From NCBI GenBank assembly GCA_039028895.1, contig JBCCHF010000014.1, positions 61,983 through 125,982 of the forward strand: a DNA stretch of 64,000 nt, in the 5' to 3' direction. Below, piece by piece: positions 1 through 10,000 of the stretch (the first letter of the stretch is position 1; each line of letters begins with the position of its first letter). The notes under the pieces are model-generated. The model searched no databases and was not told where the DNA came from. It saw only the letters and a list, made by a program, of their open reading frames with translations. This DNA comes from JAHDCJ01 sp039028895 (lineage in GTDB: Bacteria; Bacteroidota; Bacteroidia; Chitinophagales; Saprospiraceae). A program made the position numbers and the translations under genes.

Positions 1-989
1 GTTACAAATAGATCGAGGTAGCCATCATTATCGTAGTCGCCAAAAGCCGAACCGAAGGTGCAAAGTGCTGACTGCACCAAGGGGCCTGTAGTCACCTCGT
101 CAAACCCTGTTCCGTTATTGATGAACAATTGATTGGTTTGAGTTTGAAAAAAACCTGAATTGCCCACAAAGAGATCGAAGTCGCCATCATTGTCGATATC
201 TCCCCAAGAGGCAGTCATAGATCCTTTCTGGCTTGTCGCAATGCTCCCTGTCGTTACTTTGGTGTAACTGTCGCCGCCTTGGCCGAGGAAAAAGTCGTTA
301 GTAGCATTACTTTCATTAGAGATGAAAAGGTCCTGAATATTATCATTGTTGAAATCTCCCCAGATTGCTGCCCGGCTGAGTTTTGCATCGTTGACCAGGA
401 TGTGGTTAGTGATGCGTTCAAAGGTGCCATCCTGTAAATTCTTATACAGGTAGTTTTTATTATTACCTCCGCTATTGGTAATGTAAAGGTCGAGCCAGCC
501 ATCGTTGTTATAATCTCCAAAGCTGGCTGTTTCTGCGTAGGATCCGTTTACGATACCGGCATTAGCGTTGTAGTTGAGGGTGGCATTGCCGTCATTGAGA
601 TACAAGAGGTCTTCTTGTCCGTGCCAGCTGGAAATAGCACCGTCGATATGTCCGTCGTTATTATAGTCGACAAAGCTTGCACCATCAGCCGGATTGGAGG
701 CGGTTACGATATCCATGTTGGTAACAGAGGTGAAGGTGCCATCTCCATTATTGAGATAGAGCAGGTCTTGTTGTCCACCCTGCAAACCATTGGAGATGAA
801 AATATCTTCCCATCCGTCATTATTAAGGTCGAGAAAATTAGTTGATCGGCTATCAGAGGCAGTACTGGTAATAGCACCAGTAGCCAGTGTGAAAGTTTCT
901 GGAGGATTGGTCTGAGCTATACTTTTTTGCCCAAATGAGACAAATAGGAAAAAGGACAAAATAGCAGAGAATAAACGTTTGGAGTTCAT
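1..989 (-). CDS. secreted FG-GAP/VCBS repeat protein, N-terminal part (runs off the window)
   Basis: Reading the minus strand from the ATG at 989 gives an open frame of 329 codons to the window edge. It begins with a signal peptide (hydrophobic stretch near residues 8-20, ending around SIAQ). After that come repeated units of the form DYNNDGxxDLxxxN (FLDLNNDGWED, FVDYNNDGHID, FGDYNNDGWLD, WGDFNNDNIQD, WGDIDNDGDFD, FGDYDNDGYLD), about 45-60 residues apart. These are the calcium-binding loops of FG-GAP/VCBS beta-propeller repeats. Such proteins are secreted or surface-exposed and in this phylum often end in an ASPIC/UnbV or T9SS sorting domain, which would lie beyond the window. The exact function and ligand cannot be read. 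The gene is divergent from the histidine kinase gene at 1184. Confidence 0.9.
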   Translation of the reverse strand, partial: MNSKRLFSAILSFFLFVSFGQKSIAQTNPPETFTLATGAITSTASDSRSTNFLDLNNDGWEDIFISNGLQGGQQDLLYLNNGDGTFTSVTNMDIVTASNPADGASFVDYNNDGHIDGAISSWHGQEDLLYLNDGNATLNYNANAGIVNGSYAETASFGDYNNDGWLDLYITNSGGNNKNYLYKNLQDGTFERITNHILVNDAKLSRAAIWGDFNNDNIQDLFISNESNATNDFFLGQGGDSYTKVTTGSIATSQKGSMTASWGDIDNDGDFDLFVGNSGFFQTQTNQLFINNGTGFDEVTTGPLVQSALCTFGSAFGDYDNDGYLDLFV

Positions 990-1183
990 GAAAAGATGTT
1001 TAAAAAGGTTTTCGATAATTCACCCTGATAAATAAGATTACCGGGTAGATGAGGCTAATTTCAGCTAATCTTTATTCCCCGTAAGGGAAATGATAAATAC
1101 AACATGGAAAAGGCTTCGAATGACCTTGTTTAACCGTTATTCACCATTCGTCAGGAGATTGTCGTTATTGGGCAGGAGTAAAG

Positions 1184-2290
1184 TTGGATTCATCTTTTTC
1201 CGACTTGGTTTTCACCAAAAATGAAGACCTTAGTATTATGTCATGGCGCGTGATGCAGCATATTGGTTTTTGGCTGGCCTATATTACAATGAATGTTGTG
1301 ATCCTGCTGCAGTTTGCCCCATCATCTGATCTTGAGTACCCCTTTTTACAGCGTACTTTAAGGTTTTTCTTTCGGGAACTGGCGTTTTTACCCTGGCAGA
1401 TCATCCCCTTCTACTTCCTGTTTTATTTTCTGATTCCGAAGTATTTCCGAAAGGGTGAATATTTGAAAATCTCGATATATCTCGCCGGTGCTATTATTGT
1501 TTGCCTGTTTGGTCTGCGGACCATGATCTCTCCGGTCCAGCATATTATGTATGGTGAAGTGCCGGAGTTCAATGTGTACAGCTTAAAGCGCTTTATGTTT
1601 TCACTGACGGATATTCTTCCTGCATTTGCCTTAGGGTCGGCAGTGAAATTATTGAGAGGGCGAATAGCATCGGATAAAAAGGAAGCAACTTTGAGGAAAG
1701 AAAAACAAGCGTCTGAATTACAATTTCTCAAGGCACAGGCCAATCCGCACTTTTTGTTTAATACCCTGAATAATCTTTATGGATTGGCGAGGAAGAAAGA
1801 TGATAATACCGCTCCGTCGATAATGAAACTGTCGAATATTATGCGGTACATTTTGAACGAAGGCAGCCAGGATCAGATATCGATTGAAAGTGAAGTAAAA
1901 GTCATCGAGGATTTCATTGAGCTTGAAAAATTGCGATATGACGACCAATTGCATGTCAAGTTTGAAAAAAAGATAGACAACTGGCAGCAGCCGATTGCCC
2001 CATTGATTTTATTGCCTTTTATCGAAAATGCCTTTAAGCACGGCGCATCCGAAAATCGTTTTGAAACGGTGATTGATGTTTTATTAGCATTAAAGGATGA
2101 CAGACTTAATTTCAGAGTAGTCAATTCTGTGGATTCAGATCATCCAAATGCGATTGAACGAACGGGTCTGAAAAATATAAAGCGGCAATTGGATTTGATA
2201 TACAACAATCGCTACAAATTGAATATTTTCCCTGAAAAGGGTGTATTTATTGTGGAATTATCAATCAATCTTGATGGAGCATCGATTTAA
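1184..2290 (+). CDS. LytS/YehU-type sensor histidine kinase
   Basis: This is an inner-membrane sensor kinase of the LytS family. The N-terminal half (about residues 25-165) holds four or so hydrophobic segments. It is followed by the His_kinase core with the phospho-acceptor motif NPHFLFNTLN around residue 189 and an ATPase N-box, LPFIENAFKHG, near residues 275-287. There is no periplasmic sensor domain of any size. It presumably phosphorylates the LytTR regulator encoded immediately downstream, whose ATG lies inside this gene's end. The start given is TTG at 1184, which has AGGAG six bases upstream. An ATG at 1238 (MSWRVMQ...) is an equally reasonable start and would remove 18 residues. The stimulus is unknown. 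Confidence 0.88.
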   Translation: MDSSFSDLVFTKNEDLSIMSWRVMQHIGFWLAYITMNVVILLQFAPSSDLEYPFLQRTLRFFFRELAFLPWQIIPFYFLFYFLIPKYFRKGEYLKISIYLAGAIIVCLFGLRTMISPVQHIMYGEVPEFNVYSLKRFMFSLTDILPAFALGSAVKLLRGRIASDKKEATLRKEKQASELQFLKAQANPHFLFNTLNNLYGLARKKDDNTAPSIMKLSNIMRYILNEGSQDQISIESEVKVIEDFIELEKLRYDDQLHVKFEKKIDNWQQPIAPLILLPFIENAFKHGASENRFETVIDVLLALKDDRLNFRVVNSVDSDHPNAIERTGLKNIKRQLDLIYNNRYKLNIFPEKGVFIVELSINLDGASI

Positions 2291-3005
2291 TAATCCGCTG
2301 ACTTGTCTCATTATTGAGGATGAACCAATTGCGTCTGAAGTGATCAGTGACTACATCAGCCAGGTTGCCTTTCTCGACCTGAAGGGGATATGTCGGGACG
2401 CCATTTATGCCCTTGAGATTCTTGGCCAGGAGAAGATAGATGTCTTATTTCTTGACATTCATTTACCAAAACTGAAGGGACTCGATTTCCTGAAAACGTT
2501 GCAAAACCGACCACAGGTAATTTTGACCACTGCTTATCATCAATATGCTTTGGATGCCTTTGAAGAAAATGTAGTCGACTATTTGCTCAAGCCTATTGAG
2601 TTTTCAAGGTTTCTTAAAGCAGTCAATAAGCTCAGTCCAGGCTCTACAACCCCCAAACCTAATACCGAAAAAGCCCAAACAAATTCCAGATCTTTCCATT
2701 TTTTCAATGTGAATAAAAAGATGGTGAAAGTCTTTTTTGACGATGTGCTTTATGTCGAAAGCCTTAAAGATTACTCAAAGATTATTACCAAAGAAAAAGT
2801 CCTGGTTACAAGAGGGCAGATCGGGGAAATGGAAACCTTTTTTGAGCCGTACGGATTTCTCAGAATCCATCGATCATTCATAGTCGCCATTGATAAAATA
2901 GAAGCCTATGCTGCTTCAGAAATTGAAGTTAATGGCCAGGCGCTTCCCGTTGGAAGAAGTTATAAGGAATTGGTTTTCAGGAAACTGGGAAGCCTGTTGG
3001 GTTGA
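2274..3005 (+). CDS. LytTR-family response regulator
   Basis: This is a cytoplasmic DNA-binding response regulator. A receiver domain occupies about residues 9-120, with the acidic pair in LIIEDEP, the phospho-acceptor Asp in LFLDIHLPK (near residue 61) and the conserved Lys in LLKPIE. A linker rich in Pro, Thr and Asn leads to a LytTR DNA-binding domain (about 140-243; FVESLKDYSKI, LRIHRSFIVAIDKI). I chose the ATG at 2274, which overlaps the kinase gene by 17 bases. The GTG at 2241 would add 11 residues that do not belong to the receiver fold. The overlap indicates translational coupling with the kinase. Target genes cannot be deduced. Confidence 0.9.
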   Translation: MEHRFNNPLTCLIIEDEPIASEVISDYISQVAFLDLKGICRDAIYALEILGQEKIDVLFLDIHLPKLKGLDFLKTLQNRPQVILTTAYHQYALDAFEENVVDYLLKPIEFSRFLKAVNKLSPGSTTPKPNTEKAQTNSRSFHFFNVNKKMVKVFFDDVLYVESLKDYSKIITKEKVLVTRGQIGEMETFFEPYGFLRIHRSFIVAIDKIEAYAASEIEVNGQALPVGRSYKELVFRKLGSLLG

Positions 3006-3018
3006 TTGGTCAGGTGCG

Positions 3019-3705
3019 TTATTTCCCAGCTACGGTTAATACTAATCCATTAAGCAACTCTTCGATAGCAGGCTCATATTTTTCGTGCACATTAGCACCG
3101 GTCCAGGTGGTAAACTGGACTGTTCCATTCTCGTCTGAATAGTAATAAGAATCGAAAATGAAGTCAAGACCTGAAAAGTTTAAGGCAAAAACACCTTTGA
3201 CAACTTCAAAGCCGTTGACTTCTCTGACTTCAAGTTGGCGCAGGTCGATTTCACCTCCGGTATACTCACGCATGTTATTCATGGCAATTTTTACGACATT
3301 TTCTAATCCAACTTCAATTTCTTCAGCGATCACCACGCACCAGATGTCGGATTCTTTAGCGACGAAAGCAAATTCTGCTTCATCATTCAATTGGGCTGGC
3401 GGGACGCGTTCCCAGATGTCTTCATCATAGAAAATGTCAAAGAAGCCGTATTTGCTTTTGAGTGTTCTTTTGCCTGTTGGGTTATGATTGTATTGCACAG
3501 TGCTGGTGTCAAATGTCAGCACTTCGTCGAGGTAGCTAAGGTCATAGTCATCTGCAAGGGTTGCCTTTTCGCCAGTGAAATTCCATGTGCCATCGTCAAA
3601 CACATAAATGGTGTCGCCATATTCGGTAACAGCCTGAATTTGAGCGCATAAATTTTGAGAAAAGATAAGGCAGGAAAAGATGATGAGAAGAATCGTTTTA
3701 TTCAT
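3019..3705 (-). CDS. secreted protein of unknown function
   Basis: A 228-residue protein with a clear signal peptide (MNKTILLIIFSCLIFSQ, cleavage near LCAQ). The mature part starts with a short motif, YGDTIYVFDDGTW, that is common at the N-terminus of small exported proteins in this phylum. The rest has an alternating pattern that suggests beta-rich structure, with no cysteine pairs and no catalytic motif I recognise. It ends 13 bases from the LytTR regulator gene, convergent to it, and its start faces the propeller gene at 3877 across about 170 bases. Its compartment (periplasm or outer surface) is inferred from the signal peptide only. Confidence 0.75.
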   Translation of the reverse strand: MNKTILLIIFSCLIFSQNLCAQIQAVTEYGDTIYVFDDGTWNFTGEKATLADDYDLSYLDEVLTFDTSTVQYNHNPTGKRTLKSKYGFFDIFYDEDIWERVPPAQLNDEAEFAFVAKESDIWCVVIAEEIEVGLENVVKIAMNNMREYTGGEIDLRQLEVREVNGFEVVKGVFALNFSGLDFIFDSYYYSDENGTVQFTTWTGANVHEKYEPAIEELLNGLVLTVAGK

Positions 3706-3876
3706 TGGAGGTCGAATGGTTTTTGGTCAAATTTAATGCTTATTACAAATGATAAGTTATATGCTTTAAGTTACGCAAAAACTGTGCAATTCGTTCCCTG
3801 AAATTATGTCTTCCATTTCGCATTTTCACAATTATCTGAAGGGTTTAGATGCTACATTGCAAGAAACTTTAGCCTT

Positions 3877-5196
3877 ATGTCAAGTCGACAAAATTTCATT
3901 TCATATTTCCTGTTTTTCCTTTTCATTACAAGTAATTCGATTTATGCTCAAACCAGTTGGCAACCACTGAATACGAATACCTTAAGTTGGCGATTTGAAG
4001 ATATGTTTTGGCTCGATGCCAATATCGGTTGGGTGGTAGACGGTGGTGGTCAGATTCTGAAAACTGAAGATGGCGGAGCGACCTGGGACCAACAATTCTA
4101 TGATTCTGATTATTATTTCCGGAGTGTTGAGTTTTTGGATGAAAATGTTGGTTTCGCAGGCACATTAAGCAGCGCTGAGTCGAACGGTTCACTTTGGAAG
4201 ACTACAGACGGCGGAATAACATGGAACAACATTACGAACCTGTTGCCGAAATCGGTGTTGGGGATTTGTGGTATGGCTGTAGCTGATGATCAAACGATCT
4301 TCATCACGGGCGTCTTTTATGGATTCGCTTATATCATGAAATCATCCGACCAAGGTCTAACATGGACTTACCAAAACATGGGTGCTTTATGTCTGGGATT
4401 AGTGGATATTCACTTTTTAACACCACTGCATGGTTTTGCGGTAGGTCAGACAGCTCAAGGTACGGGCCTTAGGGCCGTAATCATTGAAACCAATGACGGC
4501 GGCAACTCATGGCAAATTGCCAAAACAGGGGATTTCAATAATCAGAGAGCGTGGAAGCTTCAATTTATCAATGAAATGGTAGGTTTTGCTTCGATTGAAG
4601 AATTTGAGCCTTCACCACAGTACTTTAAAACCATTGATGGCGGCCAAACCTGGGTTTTGAAGGATATTAATACACCTAATTCTTCCGGCACTATGCAGGG
4701 TATTGGTTTCTTAAATGAAGACCTGGGCTGGGTTGGTGGTTGGAGCAGCTTATTCTACCAAACTATAGATGGTGGTGTGACCTGGGAGTATATGCCAAGT
4801 GTCGGCGGAAGTTTCAATCGCTTTTTCAGGATCGATGAGGGATTGATCTATACTTCCGGGTCTGATGTCTATCGATATGCTGATTCCACTTTGGTGGATA
4901 TTGCTGAACCAGTCGTGCATTCCGGTTCAACCGGCCATGAAATTGCATTCCGTGGCTCGAATATCGTTTATGGCGAGGCTATCATTGATCTGGAACTCGT
5001 TAACCACACCTTTGTCGAATTATCGGTTTATGATCTTTCCGGGAAAAGAATAAAAACCCTGGTTAGCGAGAAAAAGATGAAGGGGAAACATAGTTTTGCA
5101 TTGAATTCCAAAGGACTAATTTCAGGTCAGTATTTTCTTGCACTCTACACCTACCACGGTTACGAGCCACTTAAGTTTTTTGTTGGTATCCGCTAG
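3877..5196 (+). CDS. secreted YCF48/BNR-type beta-propeller protein with T9SS sorting domain
   Basis: The signal peptide covers about residues 1-24 and ends near IYAQ. The body (about 30-340) consists of repeats with the pattern TxDGGxTW (ILKTEDGGATW, LWKTTDGGITW, SSDQGLTW, ETNDGGNSW, KTIDGGQTW, QTIDGGVTW). These are Asp-box/YCF48-like blades related to plant photosystem II assembly factor HCF136 and to sialidase BNR repeats. The last 75 residues contain VYDLSGKRIKTLV and a final GQYFLAL strand, a type A T9SS C-terminal domain that would send the protein through the outer membrane. In heterotrophs such proteins are usually surface or adhesin-like and are not photosystem factors. The real ligand is unknown. 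The stop is two bases from the convergent phosphoesterase gene. Confidence 0.88.
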   Translation: MSSRQNFISYFLFFLFITSNSIYAQTSWQPLNTNTLSWRFEDMFWLDANIGWVVDGGGQILKTEDGGATWDQQFYDSDYYFRSVEFLDENVGFAGTLSSAESNGSLWKTTDGGITWNNITNLLPKSVLGICGMAVADDQTIFITGVFYGFAYIMKSSDQGLTWTYQNMGALCLGLVDIHFLTPLHGFAVGQTAQGTGLRAVIIETNDGGNSWQIAKTGDFNNQRAWKLQFINEMVGFASIEEFEPSPQYFKTIDGGQTWVLKDINTPNSSGTMQGIGFLNEDLGWVGGWSSLFYQTIDGGVTWEYMPSVGGSFNRFFRIDEGLIYTSGSDVYRYADSTLVDIAEPVVHSGSTGHEIAFRGSNIVYGEAIIDLELVNHTFVELSVYDLSGKRIKTLVSEKKMKGKHSFALNSKGLISGQYFLALYTYHGYEPLKFFVGIR

Positions 5197-5198
5197 GG

Positions 5199-5915
5199 TC
5201 AGCTGTCGAAAAGTATGGGTTGGGTTTTGATTTTAATCCCATCTAAATGAATAAGCCGATAACCGAAATTACTGGTATCGACAACAGTCTCTTCCGTGTT
5301 TTTCAATGCCTGGAAAGAGCAGGCGGCGGTAACGTATTGGGTAATATTACCCACTTTTTGCTCATCATTTGTGTGATAGTGGCCACAAAAGACAGTAACC
5401 TTATTTGGTAACGAGCTCAATAAATTCTGAACCATATCCCTGTCGTACAGCGGGTATTTTTGATCAACGATCGTCTGAACTGGCAAAATAGGGTGGTGAA
5501 TGAACAGGAGGATATCCTTTGTGGTCTGAACAGCAGCTTGCAGCCAGTTAAACTGAGTGTCGCTGATAGTGGCAGAGGAGGAATCCATGAAAATGTAGGT
5601 GAAAAATGGGTCGTCAAAAGTGTAAAACCATTCCGAAGAATCATTTGACAGTTTACTTGAATGGTGTTTCCTAACGGCCTTAAACTCGTCGTGGTTACCC
5701 AAAACAAGATCGAGTTTGAAATCATTCAATGTATCAAAAAACCACTCAAGGGCAGCATTTTCTCCAATATCACCACCTATGAAAACCTGTTCAATATCTC
5801 TTGACCTCAAATCTGCCAGGATCCGCTCAAAGTTTGCTCTGGCATCTACCCCATGTTCTATGGGGAAAGCTTCATCTATATGTAGATCGGTTATAAAGGC
5901 TATGGATTTTTTCAT
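5199..5915 (-). CDS. calcineurin-like metallophosphoesterase
   Basis: All the metal-binding blocks of the calcineurin-like phosphoesterase superfamily can be read in order: DLHID near residue 10, GGDIGE near 47, GNHDE near 77, HHP around 140 and GHYH around 179. These residues coordinate a di-metal centre that hydrolyses phosphomono- or diesters. The 238-residue length and single-domain layout resemble Icc/cyclic-nucleotide phosphodiesterase-like proteins, but the substrate cannot be assigned. No signal peptide is present, so it is probably cytoplasmic. I chose the ATG at 5915 (MKKSIAF). The longer frame starts with TTG at 5957, directly over the divergent gene's start codon, and adds 14 unrelated residues. 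Confidence 0.88.
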   Translation of the reverse strand: MKKSIAFITDLHIDEAFPIEHGVDARANFERILADLRSRDIEQVFIGGDIGENAALEWFFDTLNDFKLDLVLGNHDEFKAVRKHHSSKLSNDSSEWFYTFDDPFFTYIFMDSSSATISDTQFNWLQAAVQTTKDILLFIHHPILPVQTIVDQKYPLYDRDMVQNLLSSLPNKVTVFCGHYHTNDEQKVGNITQYVTAACSFQALKNTEETVVDTSNFGYRLIHLDGIKIKTQPILFDS

Positions 5916-5956
5916 AAGTTGGTTTAAATTAGTAAATCCTTTCAAAATCGACCTCA

Positions 5957-7024
5957 ATGAAACAAAATCTAATCTTTTTTTGCTTGGGGATATTTACAAT
6001 CCTTGTTTGCTTTTCTACTCACCTTTCTGCCCAACAAGCTTCTGAAGCTAAAGTAATTGAAATAAAACTTTCAGGAGAAGTCAACACACCAACTACGGAG
6101 GTGTCAGGTATGACCTGGTATGGCGACAACCTGATCATTCTACCTCAGTATCCAGAGGATTTCAATAATAGTGTTTACACATTAAGCCGGAAATCAATTG
6201 GCGATTATATCACAGCGTTCAAAAAAGGAGGTAACCCTAAGGCCCTTGAGCCCAAACCGATACCCTTTAAATCCCAGTATTTCGGAATCGTTGATGGTTA
6301 TGAAGGGTTTGAATCAATTGCCATTGATGAAGAAACTGGCCAACTATGGCTGACCATTGAGGTTGAACCTGAAGGTTGTCCGATCTATTCCTTTGTTGTT
6401 TCCGGGCAAATTGAAAAGGATCTTTCCGCGATTAATGTTGATAACATTAACCACCAGCAACCTAAACTTCAACGGGTGCCAGGACAATCAGGAATGCCTA
6501 ATATGGCAGAAGAAGCATTAATCCATCTTCCTGATCAGGAAAGATTGATTGTCATACATGAAGCCAACGGGATTGAGAATACTGACCAGCTTTTCGCGAA
6601 TGTTTTCAATGAATCAATTAACTTAACCCATATGTCTGTATTTCCTGTGATTCCTTACAGGATAACCGATGCAACGAGTATTGATGCCAATGGTCGCTTT
6701 TGGGTAATTAATACGTTTTACACAGGGGAAGTTTTCCTTAAAGTCAAAAAAGACAATGTGTTAGAACACTATCAGGTCAATAAAGGTGAAACGCACGCCA
6801 AAGTTGAGTTTGTAGAACGATTAATAGAGCTGCAATACCTCCACGGTCATATTACCTTTACAGATTCAAAGCCTATCCAGCTTGAATTGGATATGCAGAA
6901 AAAGAAAGTCCATAACTGGGAAGGCATTGTGAGATTCGATGAAAAGACCTTTTTGGTAATTTCGGACGAATACCCTTATACGAAATTGGCTTTTGTCGAG
7001 ATTCCCGGTAAGGGGAAAAAATAA
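5957..7024 (+). CDS. secreted protein resembling phytase-like esterase family
   Basis: A 355-residue exported protein with a strong signal peptide (residues 1-25, ending THLSAQ). Several features resemble the esterase-like activity of phytase / SdiA-regulated beta-propeller group: EVSGMTWYGD near the start, YEGFESIAIDEETGQLWLTIE in the middle, and the late WEGIVRFDEKTFLVISDEYP, which pairs 'true goal' statements of propeller blades with acidic residues. No catalytic residues have been proven for this group, so enzymatic function is an inference. It starts 41 bases from the divergent metallophosphoesterase start, so the two share a regulatory region. A phosphate-related role is possible but speculative. 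Confidence 0.65.
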   Translation: MKQNLIFFCLGIFTILVCFSTHLSAQQASEAKVIEIKLSGEVNTPTTEVSGMTWYGDNLIILPQYPEDFNNSVYTLSRKSIGDYITAFKKGGNPKALEPKPIPFKSQYFGIVDGYEGFESIAIDEETGQLWLTIEVEPEGCPIYSFVVSGQIEKDLSAINVDNINHQQPKLQRVPGQSGMPNMAEEALIHLPDQERLIVIHEANGIENTDQLFANVFNESINLTHMSVFPVIPYRITDATSIDANGRFWVINTFYTGEVFLKVKKDNVLEHYQVNKGETHAKVEFVERLIELQYLHGHITFTDSKPIQLELDMQKKKVHNWEGIVRFDEKTFLVISDEYPYTKLAFVEIPGKGKK

Positions 7025-7025
7025 A

Positions 7026-7070
7026 GGATTGCAAATTGGACATTGTAAATACAAGGCCAATCTGCAATCC
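7026..7070. terminator. long imperfect hairpin between convergent genes
   Basis: GGATTGCA (7026-7033) pairs with TGCAATCC (7063-7070), and ATTGG (7035-7039) pairs with CCAAT (7057-7061). A further short TTGT/ACAA helix lies inside. It sits between the convergent genes ending at 7024 and 7083. It lacks a long T tract on either side, so it may act as a two-way terminator or as a transcript-stabilising hairpin. Confidence 0.5.
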
Positions 7071-7082
7071 ATAAGGTTTAAA

Positions 7083-10000
7083 TTATAACTTTACAAACTT
7101 CAGCGTTTGGACTTCTCCATTCTGAATTATTCCCATATAATAAATTCCTGGGGTTAGGACCGAAAAGTCCAGTTCAAAACGATTTAACCCTTCAGATGTT
7201 TGATAATCAAAGTGGTTAACTTGCTGGCCTAAGTTGTCGTAAATGATGACATCAACCTTGCCATTCCATTCAGTTTCTATTTCAAGTGTTGTCGAACCAC
7301 TCACCAAACTAGGCTTAAGAGTAATGGATGTGTCTGATGGACGAAGAACAACCACCTCCACATTGCTGTATTGGAAACTACCGTCCTGATCTACCAGTTT
7401 CAATCGATAATAGTTGGCTCCTGTTTTAGGCTGACTATCTACGAATTGGTAAGATAAAGGCTGGTTAGAGAATCCCGCTGCTTCAATAGTGCCCAAATTG
7501 GTGAAATTGATGGCATCTGGTGCATGCTCAATTTCAAAATGACGACTATTGATCTCGTTCTCTGTGACCCAATCCAGTTTGACATTACCATTGTCCTCTG
7601 TGGCTTTAAATTCAAGTAATTCGATTGGTAGTACCGGGCTACAGCCTGGAAACTGAAATTGGTAGACATTTCCATCTTCACCAGTAATGTATCCAATGCA
7701 ATTATTGACAGTTACATCTAACAAATTAGTTACGGTACCGACAGAAAACAGTTCCCAGGTCATACCACCATTTGTGGTCACCCAAACAACCCCGTTGTCG
7801 CCAACTACAATGGCATTTTGTGAATCGATACAATAGATGCCATTTAGATTATACGGAAAACCTGTTCCCTGGATTGTCCAGGTAACCCCTCCATCGTTTG
7901 TGTATAGAATCGTGCCTCCATTACCTACAGCCCATCCAACAAGATTATTCACAAAATACACACCATTGAGGTCGACACTTACACCTGAAACTTGTTGTGT
8001 CCATACAGAGCCATTATAGTACCAGATGGTTCCACCTCCGCCAACAGCCCAAGCGTTTCCTGGCCCGACACCATAAACAGCATAAAGTGGTTGAGTGCCA
8101 AAACTAAACGGTGTCCATGTAGACCCATTCCAGTTGATGATCAGTCCTCCTGCTCCGACTACCCAGCCGTAGTTAGGTCCGCCAAACCAGATGTCATACA
8201 GGGTTTGTGTGAAGCCCGGAACAAATTGCCATGATCCGTTATGGTAGCAAAGATGACCGCCAGTTCCAACAGCATATGGAACACCATCGAGCACAATGAT
8301 ATTATTGAAAAAATCACCGGTTCCCAAACCAATAATTTCGGTCCAGGTCATTCCTCCGTCTAGTGTTTGATAGACAGTTCCTCCCCCAGAACCACCGTTA
8401 CCGGAAACGACTGACACATAGCCCACTGTAGATGAGATGAACGATGCACCTGTCACTTCAACTGTAATACCCGGAATTGATATGTCTGTATTTGGGAACA
8501 CCTGCCAAACCTGGACAAATCCAGGTTTGTTTAAGGTGTCCCTGCACCCTGTATCATCTTCAACGATTAATTGGACGTCATAAAATCCAGGCGAGTCATA
8601 GGTTTCCATTGGATTCGGAGTAGCAGCGGTGCCGCCATTGCCGAAGCTCCACTCGAAAGAAGAAATTGTTCCATTTGTACTTGGGGTAAATGTAACATCA
8701 GCTGTAGGATTACCCGCATCCAGATAGTTCACCAAGGGTCCACCGATAAAGTCTGCCAAAGGGTTCTTTATTTGAACAACTACTGGTACAGAAACCTCTG
8801 AACAATTATTGTCATTGGTAACGGTTACCCAATAGCTTCCCTGGTTTGATACCGTAATATTTTGCGAAGTCGCGCCATTGGTCCACAGATAGCTAAACCC
8901 TGTGCCAGCATTTGCGGTAAGTGTAACCGTTTCACCCTGACAAAGGATGGTTGGGCCACTGGTCATGACATTAGCCACTGGATTAGCATTTATCTCAATT
9001 CGTTTGACATCACTAGCCGAACATCCGGAAGCATTAGTAGCAGTTACGCCATAGTCATCTGTAGTTAAGGCAGTTACAGATTGCGTGGTTTCTCCTGTCG
9101 ACCAAAGGTAATTTGTGAAACCACCAGGAGCAATTATGATGGCATTGTCTCCGTCACAAATACGTACAGTATCGGCACCTGGAAGGTCGAAAGGAATGAT
9201 TACTGAGCAATTTACTGCCTCACCTAAAATATATTCGGTCCCTGCTTCGCCTTCTTTGGTAATGGTGCCCATTCCGATATTGGCAATGCCATTGGTGTTT
9301 TCCCATACAGGATCAGCATTATTATCGCGTTTAGCGACCTGAATTTTCTGGGGATCTCCGGCATAACCACTTCCTGTAAAGTCATAAGTCATAGTGTATT
9401 CGGGGTTTGTGCCACCAGCAACGAAGACTCCGTAATATCGATTTATGAGCAAATCTGTAAAGTCAGCAGGTTCTGTGATTACATTTGGCGCTTCGTCTAT
9501 CCGATAAACATGTGCCCCAAAAGGGGTTCCTGAAGTAATTGTAGCTGTCAGTCCGTCACCATCAGGGTGCGCAATGCTGACATCGATAGGGTCCGTGTAA
9601 TCCCAGGCAGATTCGTCGCCAATCGGAGCACCGCTTACTTCCCATCCAGTCGTATTGATAAGAGCCCCAGTATTCGGACCTTTAACATCAATCAATTGGG
9701 TGCCTGCATTTTCATCAAAACGGTAATAGCTGACCAGGTCACTGTAATTAGGATGTGCAGGTGTTACTTTTTTACACATCCAGTCGCGAATAGCATCATC
9801 AAAGAAATTCCTGCTCCAGATCCTGACTTCATCGATCATGGCATCCGCATCGTTGTTACCAGAGCCAGAATTCCCAATAATCACATCTTCGCTGGTAATA
9901 TTAAAGTTGATTCCACCAACGAATGCTGTACCTTCAGATACCCCATTGACAAAAAACAAAATCTCATCGCCCCACTTTACACCTGCGAGGTGATACCATT

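Noticed and set aside
3877..5196. A real photosystem II assembly factor
   Set aside because: The match is only to the propeller blades; the signal peptide and T9SS tail show a secreted protein of a heterotroph.
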